A stretch of DNA of 10,374 nucleotides from the NCBI GenBank assembly GCA_019136035.1, contig JAGVUW010000196.1, positions 1 to 10,374 on the forward strand, given 5' to 3'. The notes beneath the pieces are model-generated. The model was not told where the DNA came from. It ran no database searches and saw only the letters and a list, made by a program, of their open reading frames with translations. Origin of the DNA: Verrucomicrobiota bacterium (GTDB taxonomy: Bacteria; Verrucomicrobiota; Lentisphaeria; Oligosphaerales; JAFGRS01). Made by a program: the position numbers and the translations under genes. This document shows positions 1 through 5,297 of this stretch, piece by piece (the stretch's first letter is position 1; each line of letters opens with the position of its first letter).

Positions 1-7
1 CTCAGCG

Positions 8-16
8 TGCTATAGT
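8..16 (+). promoter_or_regulatory. Extended -10 promoter of first pseudopilin gene
   Basis: TGC at 8-10 followed by TATAGT at 11-16 matches an extended -10 element (TGnTATAAT-like). The same string, TGCTATAGTGTG, recurs at 982-993 before the second pseudopilin gene at almost the same distance from its ATG (86 versus 91 bases from the hexamer), which supports function. The -35 region lies outside the window. Transcription would start near position 23, giving a leader of about 75 nt. Confidence 0.6.
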
Positions 17-36
17 GTGCGCGGTGTCAAGGCACT

Positions 37-96
37 CGGTTTGGACACGGTCGTAACCCAAGGGCGCAGTGCGCCCGGCATGACAAGGTGGCCACG
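37..96 (+). promoter_or_regulatory. Conserved 5' leader with hairpin and ribosome-binding site, copy 1
   Basis: Positions 37-67 match 1011-1041 upstream of the second pseudopilin gene with 3 differences in 31 bases (core CGGTTTGG and CCAAGGGCGC). It is followed by a hairpin: GGGCGC 62-67, loop AGT, GCGCCC 71-76. Then comes the Shine-Dalgarno AAGGTGG at 85-91, five bases before ATG 97. The hairpin lies just upstream of the ribosome-binding site, where it could influence translation or mRNA stability. That role is inferred. Confidence 0.5.
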
Positions 97-795
97 ATGA
101 AGCACAGGCATCCGCTCTTCACTCTGATCGAGCTGCTGGTGGTGATCGCGATCATTGCGATCCTGGCGGCGATGCTCCTGCCCGCACTCTCCCAGGCCCG
201 CGAGAAGGCGCGATCCATCTCCTGCACCAATAACCTCAAGCAGATCGTCCTGGCCGGACTGCTCTACGCCGACGACAACGCCGAGTACCTGCCCAGCTAC
301 AACGTCATCCCCTCGCGCACCGGCGGCTCCTACGGCGTCGCCGACCTGCCCTTCATGAACAAGAAACTGGGCACGACGAGCAACGGCTACAAGTACTGGA
401 TGGACATCTGCATGGTCTACACCAAGGACAGCGAGGTCTTCGACTGCCCCAGTCAGGTCTGTGAGTGGTTTGGCGGCTACGGCTGGAATGTGTACGGCCC
501 GGGCTACACCCTGAACCACGCCACGCGCTTCGGCGGCATCTGGGATGGCGTCACCCTGGGCATGGTGGCCAATCCCAGCAAGCTGACCATGCTGGCCGAC
601 CTCTGGCCGAAGCCGGCTTCGGGCAGCTATACGCCCTCGACCTGGATCCCGCACTGGACGCCGACCAGCAGCTACTACCTGACCTACGCGCCGCGCGTCC
701 ACAACGACGGCGCCAACATCGGCTTCGTCGATGGCCACGCGGCCTGGTGGAAGCGGCCGAACTACGCAGTCCTGCCGGACTACTACTACAAGTAG
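97..795 (+). CDS. Pseudopilin-like protein, prepilin N-terminus with H-X9-DG C-terminus (copy 1)
   Basis: This 232-residue protein starts with a type IV pilin/type II secretion pseudopilin N-terminus: a short basic leader (residues 1-7) and the hydrophobic helix FTLIELLVVIAIIAILAA (8-25), then LLPALSQAREKAR. Near the C-terminus H202-NDGANIGFV-D212-G213 matches the prepilin-type processing-associated H-X9-DG motif common in PVC bacteria. Members are presumed to be processed by prepilin peptidase and assembled at or exported through the inner membrane; their individual functions are mostly unknown. Residue -1 of the predicted cleavage site is Leu, not the usual Gly. The ATG at 97 is chosen because AAGGTGG lies five bases upstream; the in-frame GTG at 88 overlaps that site. 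Cysteines sit in SCTNN, DIC and FDCPSQVC; the last Cys is absent from the paralogue. It is followed by a tandem paralogue at 1076. The family call is firm, the specific role is not. Confidence 0.92.
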   Translation: MKHRHPLFTLIELLVVIAIIAILAAMLLPALSQAREKARSISCTNNLKQIVLAGLLYADDNAEYLPSYNVIPSRTGGSYGVADLPFMNKKLGTTSNGYKYWMDICMVYTKDSEVFDCPSQVCEWFGGYGWNVYGPGYTLNHATRFGGIWDGVTLGMVANPSKLTMLADLWPKPASGSYTPSTWIPHWTPTSSYYLTYAPRVHNDGANIGFVDGHAAWWKRPNYAVLPDYYYK

Positions 796-981
796 GCCGC
801 GGCGAGAGCCTCGACCGATGCCATCCGGCCCTCCGCCCGGCGGCGGCCCGGCTTGCGGGGGTGGCGGCGCTGTTGCCTTCGTCGCGTGGTCGCAGACTCC
901 CGGCCTGCAGCAACGAACGCCGGGGTTCCCACGGCGCTCCCATGGGCTTCAGCGGCCAAAGGCGCGCGTCACCGACCGTGG
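796..981. other. Intergenic spacer between tandem pseudopilin genes
   Basis: About 186 bases separate the stop of copy 1 from the promoter of copy 2. The spacer is GC-rich with short GC palindromes (for example around 833-850) but no clear stem followed by a T-run, so I cannot place a terminator. Open frames across it on both strands look like shadows. It shares no obvious long repeat with the other intergenic regions. Confidence 0.4.
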
Positions 982-990
982 TGCTATAGT
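982..990 (+). promoter_or_regulatory. Extended -10 promoter of second pseudopilin gene
   Basis: TGC at 982-984 plus TATAGT at 985-990 repeats the extended -10 seen at 8-16, including the following GTG. No good TTGACA-like -35 is visible at 16-18 bp, which is typical of extended -10 promoters. It makes the second gene independently transcribed despite its same-strand neighbour. Predicted start is near 997, giving a leader of roughly 80 nt. Confidence 0.6.
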
Positions 991-1010
991 GTGGGGTCGG
1001 TTCAGTCATC

Positions 1011-1075
1011 CGGTTTGGGCACAGTCGTAATCCAAGGGCGCGCGACGGCGCGCTCGGCGAGACAAGGTGGCCACG
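1011..1075 (+). promoter_or_regulatory. Conserved 5' leader with hairpin and ribosome-binding site, copy 2
   Basis: The 31-base box 1011-1041 repeats 37-67. The hairpin here is GCGCGC 1038-1043, loop GACG, GCGCGC 1048-1053. It occupies the same place as the copy 1 hairpin although arms and loop differ in sequence, so structure rather than sequence is retained. The Shine-Dalgarno AAGGTGG and spacer CCACG before ATG 1076 are identical to copy 1. Confidence 0.5.
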
Positions 1076-1762
1076 ATGAAACGCAGGTCCCCGTTCTTCA
1101 CCCTGATCGAGCTCCTGGTGGTGATCGCGATCATCGCGATCCTGGCAGCCATGCTCCTGCCGGCGCTCTCCCAGGCCCGCGAAAAGGCGCGATCCATCTC
1201 CTGCACCAACAACATCAAACAGATCGTCCTGGCCGGACTCCTCTACGCCGACGACAACGCCGAGTACCTGCCCAGCAACACCAACTACCCGTACCGCGGC
1301 GGCGGCTCCTACAGCACCCCCGACATCCCCTTCATGAACGCCAAGCTCGGCACGGTCAGCCAGGCGTACCGTTACTGGATGGACATCTGCCTGCTCTACA
1401 CGAAGGATATCCAGGTCTTCGACTGCCCCAGCCAGGTGAACACCTGGATGGGCGGCTATGGCTGGAGTGTCTACAGCGTTGGCTATGTGCTGAACCACCC
1501 GACGCGTACCGGCGGCATCTATGAGGGCATCACGCTCGGCATGGTCGCCCATCCCTCGACCCTGCCCATGCTGGCAGACCTCTGGCCGAATCCGACCACG
1601 CCGACGACCTGGGTCAACGCCTGGCGCCCGAGCAATTCCTCGTACGCGACGATGTCGCCGATGGTCCACAACCAAGGCGCCAACATCGGCTTTGTCGACG
1701 GCCACGCCGCCTGGTGGAAGCGCCCGAACTACGCGGTGCTCCCGGTCTACTACTACGAGTGA
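1076..1762 (+). CDS. Pseudopilin-like protein, prepilin N-terminus with H-X9-DG C-terminus (copy 2)
   Basis: This 228-residue tandem paralogue of the protein at 97-795 is almost identical over the first 65 residues and over the last 20 (FVDGHAAWWKRPNYAVLP). The middle is more divergent. It has a basic leader, the helix FTLIELLVVIAIIAILAA (8-25), and H198-NQGANIGFV-D208-G209 at the C-terminus. Residue -1 of the expected prepilin-peptidase site is Phe, again not Gly. Both proteins keep FDCPSQV in the middle and end in three Tyr plus one charged residue (YYYK or YYYE). The ATG at 1076 is preceded by AAGGTGG at the same spacing as copy 1. The gene has its own promoter and leader copy. Two diverging copies suggest paired or differentially used minor pseudopilins or surface proteins; that is inference. 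Confidence 0.92.
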   Translation: MKRRSPFFTLIELLVVIAIIAILAAMLLPALSQAREKARSISCTNNIKQIVLAGLLYADDNAEYLPSNTNYPYRGGGSYSTPDIPFMNAKLGTVSQAYRYWMDICLLYTKDIQVFDCPSQVNTWMGGYGWSVYSVGYVLNHPTRTGGIYEGITLGMVAHPSTLPMLADLWPNPTTPTTWVNAWRPSNSSYATMSPMVHNQGANIGFVDGHAAWWKRPNYAVLPVYYYE

Positions 1763-1817
1763 GACCACCGGCCGGGTCTGACGGCGTCATGCCTCTGCAG
1801 CCGCTCCGACGGCGCCT

Positions 1818-1857
1818 GGCGAGTAGGTCCACGGCGCCGCCCGTGGACCTCCCGGGC
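1818..1857 (-). repeat. 40-bp palindromic intergenic repeat, copy A
   Basis: Read on the minus strand this matches 3495-3534 at 36 of 40 positions. Its core is a perfect hairpin: AGGTCCACGG at 1825-1834, loop CGCCGC, CCGTGGACCT at 1841-1850. The conserved stem, variable loop and intergenic position are REP-like. No T-run follows, so it is not a standard intrinsic terminator. Its partner lies beyond the far end of the substrate-binding protein gene in opposite orientation. Confidence 0.75.
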
Positions 1858-1954
1858 GACGACCACCGCGCCCGGGAAACGACTGGCGTGGTGCGCCAGA
1901 TAGAACACGGCGAAACGTCGCGGGTCGCCGGTGCTGGAGGGCGGGGTGGCCACA

Positions 1955-1968
1955 GACGCGTACGCGTC
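1955..1968. promoter_or_regulatory. 14-bp perfect palindrome, possible operator
   Basis: GACGCGTACGCGTC is a perfect palindrome about 120 bases upstream of the substrate-binding protein start. It could be a dimeric regulator site. In DNA this GC-rich it could also arise by chance, and there is no second copy in the window. Confidence 0.2.
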
Positions 1969-2089
1969 CACGAGCCGCAGCGACGTCGGCAGCGTCACGC
2001 CTCGGCGACCCGTCGCGCCACGGCCGGATGTCTCGCCCAAGGCCCCCGCCGCCCACCGCCCTGGCCCCATCGAGGAGTGCCGCACCGCC

Positions 2090-3115
2090 ATGGCTCGCCC
2101 TGACTCCCATCGCCTGCGCCTCACCCTGGCCGTTCTGGCGGTCGCCGTGCTGGCCGGCGGGCTGCTGACCTGGCGCGCCGCACGCTCCGGCGCCGGCGTC
2201 GGCGGCCCTCCCGCGAGCGCCGCGGCGCCGGCCCTGCAGCTCTACGTCAATCCCGGCACCACCACCCCGCAGATCCCCCTCTGGGCGGCGGTGCGCGCCG
2301 GTCGCCTGGAGTCGGTCTTCGCGGTCCAGAGCCAGCTCTGGAAGACGACCGACCACCTGCAGGGCCTCCTCCTGGCCGGCGTTGGCGACGCCTGGATCGG
2401 CCATATCGACGGCTTCGCGCGGGCCCGCCAGCGCGGCGCCCCGGTCGTCCTCCTGGCGGTCACCGGATGGCGCAAGTTCGCCCTCGTCAGCACCGACCCG
2501 GCGGTCACCGGCCTGGACGACTTCCGTCAAGGCAGTCTGCCCTATGCGCCGTTCGGCAGTCCCGCCGTCGACATCGTCCGGGCGATCCTGCCCGAGACCG
2601 CGGCTGCCATCACCTTCGACCCGCATGAGCCACGCCAACTGGCGCTGAAGGTCCTTCAGGGCAAGGTCCGCAGCGCCCTTCTGCCCGAGCCGCTGATCAC
2701 GACGATGCTGCAGCAGGTGCCCGCGCTGCGGGTGGTGGTGCAGCTCGAGGACGAATACGCCCGCCAGCGCGGCGGCGCGGCGCGTCTGCCGATTGCCGGC
2801 CTGGCGGTGCACGCGCGGCTGGCCGAGGCGGACCCCGCGCGCGTGGAGGCCCTCCTGCAGGCGGTGCTGGCGGCGGGTGCGGAGATGGCGTCCGACCCGG
2901 AGCACGCGGCCGAGGTCCTGCCACCGGAGTTCGCCGAGTTCGTGCCCCGCGAGGTGGTGCGGCAGTCGCTCGCCCGCGACGTGATCCTGGCCCGCCCCGC
3001 CCGCGATGTCGCCGCCGAGATCGAGGGCTACCTCCGCATCGTCACCCCGGAACTCTTCGCCGACGGCGCCGGCCTCGACCCGGCCTTCCTCTGGGCCGGG
3101 CCGGCCAAGCCCTGA
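2090..3115 (+). CDS. NMT1/SsuA-like ABC transporter substrate-binding protein
   Basis: This 341-residue protein has an N-terminal hydrophobic signal or anchor (residues 9-27, LRLTLAVLAVAVLAGG) with no lipobox Cys. An Ala/Gly/Pro linker leads to a type II periplasmic binding fold of the NMT1/THI5/SsuA kind. The fold is seen in LYVNPGTTTPQIPLWAAVRAG (51-71), the DAWIGHIDGFARARQRGAPV segment (100-119), FGSPAVDIVRAIL (155-167) and LLPEPLITTML (198-208). Such proteins bring small organic ligands (sulfonates, nitrate, thiamine precursors and others) to an ABC permease. The ligand cannot be told from sequence. No permease or ATPase gene lies next to it, so it is an orphan here. The start at ATG 2090 is chosen because the signal segment begins there; GAGGAG at 2072-2077 is a rather distant ribosome-binding site. 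The frame stays open upstream to 1931 but that part is low-complexity and improbable. Inverted palindromic repeats flank the gene. Confidence 0.82.
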   Translation: MARPDSHRLRLTLAVLAVAVLAGGLLTWRAARSGAGVGGPPASAAAPALQLYVNPGTTTPQIPLWAAVRAGRLESVFAVQSQLWKTTDHLQGLLLAGVGDAWIGHIDGFARARQRGAPVVLLAVTGWRKFALVSTDPAVTGLDDFRQGSLPYAPFGSPAVDIVRAILPETAAAITFDPHEPRQLALKVLQGKVRSALLPEPLITTMLQQVPALRVVVQLEDEYARQRGGAARLPIAGLAVHARLAEADPARVEALLQAVLAAGAEMASDPEHAAEVLPPEFAEFVPREVVRQSLARDVILARPARDVAAEIEGYLRIVTPELFADGAGLDPAFLWAGPAKP

Positions 3116-3162
3116 GGGGTACCGGCGCTGCGCCGCCCGGGACGGCACCGGCCGCGCCGGCC

Positions 3163-3198
3163 AAGGGACACAAGGGACACAAGGGACACAAGGGAGAC
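3163..3198 (+). repeat. 9-bp tandem repeat, AAGGGACAC x4
   Basis: Three exact units of AAGGGACAC (3163-3171, 3172-3180, 3181-3189) are followed by AAGGGAGAC (3190-3198). Related 9-bp arrays with the core AGGGAC occur at 6640-6675 and, on the other strand, at 9181-9243. The array begins about 50 bases after the stop of the substrate-binding protein gene. Confidence 0.9.
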
Positions 3199-3209
3199 CG
3201 GGCGCCGCG

Positions 3210-3243
3210 GAGCGGCTGCAGCGGCGGCTGTCCCCAGCCGCTC
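3210..3243 (+). terminator. Stem-loop downstream of the substrate-binding protein gene, possible terminator
   Basis: GAGCGGCTG at 3210-3218 pairs perfectly with CAGCCGCTC at 3235-3243 around a 16-base loop. Alternatively GCGGCTG 3224-3230 pairs with CAGCCGC 3235-3241 around a TCCC tetraloop. The two structures share one arm and exclude each other. No U-tract follows, so intrinsic termination is uncertain; the element may instead be part of the intergenic repeat family, as its loop contains GGCTGTCCC. Confidence 0.35.
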
Positions 3244-3494
3244 GCATGAAAGACCGCGTCGCGGCGCGGCGTCGAGTCCGGGGTCAGAGTGCCGCGGTCA
3301 CGCGGACGTGTGCGCCGCGGCTTCAGCCCGGCGCGGCCTCGGATGCTGCCGCGGCCTGAAGGCACGCGGCACACTTCCGGCCAAGGCCGGTACTCCGACG
3401 GGGAGGGCGCCGCAGGCGATGGCTCGCCTGGTCCTATCCGGCGCTCGCCCTGGGACCGCCGAGCGTCGGCTCGGCATCTCCGGGCGCTGCCGGC

Positions 3495-3534
3495 GCCCGG
3501 GAGGTCCACGGACGACGCCGTGGACCTCCTTGCC
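3495..3534 (+). repeat. 40-bp palindromic intergenic repeat, copy B
   Basis: This matches the minus strand of 1818-1857 at 36 of 40 positions. The stem is longer here: 12 perfect pairs, GGAGGTCCACGG at 3500-3511 and CCGTGGACCTCC at 3518-3529, with loop ACGACG. The loop differs from copy A while the stem is kept, as in REP/BIME elements. It lies 14 bases beyond the end of the minus-strand propeller gene and could also protect or end that transcript. Confidence 0.75.
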
Positions 3535-3547
3535 GCTCCAGGCTCAC

Positions 3548-5275
3548 TCAGCGCCGGGGTCGCTTCGCGGTGGTGTCCTGCGGTGGCGCGATCTCGATCA
3601 GGTTGTCTGGCTTGGCGGTGTGGCGGGTGGTGGTGCCGTCGGGCCAGCACGCCGTCAGCACGACCGGCCCCTCCCAGGTGCCGAGGCCGACGTGGATCAC
3701 CGGGTCGTCCTGCTGGCCGTAGGTGCCGCTGCCGGCGCTGACCAGCCGCGTCAGCACGCGGTCGCCGAGACGCGCCTGCAGGCGCGTCCCCAGGATGGTC
3801 CGGCCGCTCGTGCCCGGTCCGACGCGCACGCGCAGCCAATGCCGCGCCGGCTCGCCGTCGGCGGCGCCGAGGTTGCGGTAGAGCCGCAGGGCCGGCTTGG
3901 CGCCGACCTCGCTCCGGCCGGCGGTGACGACCTCGAGCCAGCCGTCGCCGTCGGCATCCGCAAGGGCTCCCGCGTAGGTGTCGATGCGGACGATCCCGGC
4001 CGCCTTGGCGCGCTCGACAAAGGCCGCCCCGCCGTGGTTCAGGAAGAGCCTGCTGGTGGCGTAGGCGAGGTTGTAGACCTGCGGCACGAAGAGGTCGGTC
4101 CAGCCGTCGTTGTTGAGATCGCCGGCGGCACACCCGGCCCAGAGCTCATCGCCTTGGAAGACGCCGGCCCCGCCGATCGGCATCGGCGCCACGCCCAGGC
4201 GCTCGCGCCAGTCCTCGAAGCCGACGGCGCTGCGGTGGTAGATCGCCGAGTCGTCGCAGACGTAGCCGCGGATGTCGTAGCTCTTCCCGCTGGGGCCGAC
4301 GTACTTGTGCACCAGGTTCGCGGTGAACAGGTCCATGCGGCCGTCGTTGTCGATATCGATCCAGCAGGCGCCGATGCTGTGGCCGTAGTGCGGCCCGTAG
4401 TGCTGCTTCAGCGTCGCGTTGTAATAGCGCTCCGGCTCGCGCCGGCCGGTGACGCCGTAGTGCCGGGCGCTGTCCTCGAAACGGCCCCCGCCGCCGTTGT
4501 GCCAGAGCAGGTTGGCCTGCAGCCGGTAGTTGGCGACGAAGATATCCTGGCGGCCGTCGCCATCGACGTCGTCGAAGAGCACGGCCCGACCGTAGGTCTT
4601 GCGGGCGATGCCGGCACTCTCGCCGATCTCGACCAGACGCACGCCGCCGTCGTTCCGCCAGAGCTCGTGCGGGTAGTAGGTCGGGTTGCCGTCGTTCCAG
4701 TCCTCGCCCATAGCGACGTAGACATCTGCGAAGCCATCGTTGTCGATATCGCCGGCGGCCATGGCCATCGCTTTCGGGTGGGGCGCGAAGCCGGCCGCGG
4801 CCGCCACGTCCGCGAAGGTGCCATCGCCGCGGTTCCGCCAGAGCTGGCCGCGGCTGCTGATGATGTCGGTCCAGCCGTCGTTATCGAGGTCCACCGCCAG
4901 GGCCGGACCGCGCGGCGCCGCCGACAGCCCGGCCGCCGCGGTGACTTCCTCGAAGCGCGTCGACGCGCCGACGCCGATATTGCGGAAGAGGCGGTGGCCG
5001 TTGACGAGCAGGTCCGGGCGGCCGTCCTGGTCGCTGTCCAGCCAGTTGACGTACTGCGCGTCGACGCCATCCAGGCCGGCCTCGGCCGTGATATCCGCGA
5101 AATGCGGCACGATCAGCGGCAGCGGCACGGCCGTCGGCGCAGCCTCGACCGGTGCCGGCCCGACCGCCGGGCCATGAGCGCAACCCCAGAAGACAAGCAC
5201 CACGCCGCCGAGCGCGGCACCCGCACGCACGCCGCACGCCGCCCGAAACGCCAGCCGCTGTGACCACCGCGTCAT
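3548..5275 (-). CDS. Exported FG-GAP/VCBS repeat protein with C-terminal ASPIC/UnbV domain (CRTAC1-like)
   Basis: This 575-residue protein has an N-terminal hydrophobic segment (about 17-31) ending in VLVFWGC, a possible but atypical lipoprotein site with Cys32. Seven Asp-rich FG-GAP/VCBS calcium-loop repeats follow: DSDQDGRPDL (80-89), DLDNDGWTDI (129-138), DIDNDGFADV (176-185), DVDGDGRQDI (236-245), DIDNDGRMDL (307-316), DLNNDGWTDL (386-395) and DADGDGWLEV (440-449). These predict an integrin-alpha-like seven-bladed beta-propeller. Residues 480-563 form an ASPIC/UnbV domain (GTRLQARLGD, then HVGLGTWEGPVVLTACWPDG). Such CRTAC1-family proteins are abundant in PVC bacteria and are thought to be extracellular; their role is largely unknown. 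ATG 5275 is chosen because GAGGAGG precedes it and a signal segment follows. It starts 22 bases after the stop of the glycosyltransferase gene, so the two are probably cotranscribed. Confidence 0.9.
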   Translation of the reverse strand: MTRWSQRLAFRAACGVRAGAALGGVVLVFWGCAHGPAVGPAPVEAAPTAVPLPLIVPHFADITAEAGLDGVDAQYVNWLDSDQDGRPDLLVNGHRLFRNIGVGASTRFEEVTAAAGLSAAPRGPALAVDLDNDGWTDIISSRGQLWRNRGDGTFADVAAAAGFAPHPKAMAMAAGDIDNDGFADVYVAMGEDWNDGNPTYYPHELWRNDGGVRLVEIGESAGIARKTYGRAVLFDDVDGDGRQDIFVANYRLQANLLWHNGGGGRFEDSARHYGVTGRREPERYYNATLKQHYGPHYGHSIGACWIDIDNDGRMDLFTANLVHKYVGPSGKSYDIRGYVCDDSAIYHRSAVGFEDWRERLGVAPMPIGGAGVFQGDELWAGCAAGDLNNDGWTDLFVPQVYNLAYATSRLFLNHGGAAFVERAKAAGIVRIDTYAGALADADGDGWLEVVTAGRSEVGAKPALRLYRNLGAADGEPARHWLRVRVGPGTSGRTILGTRLQARLGDRVLTRLVSAGSGTYGQQDDPVIHVGLGTWEGPVVLTACWPDGTTTRHTAKPDNLIEIAPPQDTTAKRPRR

Positions 5276-5297
5276 CCTCGCGCCCTCCTCACTGCCC

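Larger units (their letters stand above)
1763..2089. other. Intergenic region before the substrate-binding protein gene
   Basis: This 327-base stretch holds a 14-bp segment CTGCAGCCGCTCCG (1795-1808) shared in inverse with 3208-3221, a 40-bp palindromic repeat (1818-1857), a perfect palindrome GACGCGTACGCGTC (1955-1968), and GAGGAG at 2072-2077 ahead of the next ATG. A minus-strand reading frame over 1753-2124 contains a protein-like stretch (VTLPTSLRLVDAYASVAT), but it runs through the palindrome and has no family I recognise, so I do not call it a gene. No confident promoter is visible. Confidence 0.5.
3116..3547. other. Repeat-bearing intergenic region between convergent genes
   Basis: This 432-base region separates the + strand substrate-binding protein gene from the minus-strand propeller gene. 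In order it holds four 9-bp tandem repeats (3163-3198), a GGCGCCGCGGAGCGGCTGCAG segment (3201-3221), alternative hairpins around GGCTGTCCCC (3210-3243), a GC-rich stretch with the small palindrome CCGGCCAAGGCCGG (3371-3384 approx.), and the second 40-bp palindromic repeat (3495-3534). I see no credible gene on either strand. Confidence 0.6.

Noticed and set aside
551..1768. Long minus-strand open frame across the pseudopilin genes
   Set aside because: It is antisense to two well-supported genes and its product is rich in Val, Arg, Gly and His with no domain. Long antisense frames are expected in DNA this GC-rich.
1753..2124. Possible small minus-strand gene (VTLPTSLRLVDAYASVAT stretch)
   Set aside because: It overlaps the start of the substrate-binding protein gene and the palindromic repeat, lacks a ribosome-binding site I can identify, and matches no family I know. 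A relic cannot be excluded.
1787..3247. Long minus-strand open frame over the substrate-binding protein gene
   Set aside because: It is antisense to a gene with clear domain motifs and runs through a palindromic repeat and a 9-bp array; no recognisable domain.
1818..3534. Insertion sequence with terminal inverted repeats
   Set aside because: The inverted repeats are themselves palindromic, no transposase lies between them, and no target-site duplication is visible. A REP-like origin is more likely, so it is kept only as a hypothesis.
3308..5263. 651-residue plus-strand open frame over the propeller gene
   Set aside because: The minus strand carries an unmistakable seven-repeat VCBS protein with an ASPIC/UnbV domain. 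The plus-strand product is an Ala/Val/Asp/Gly-rich shadow.
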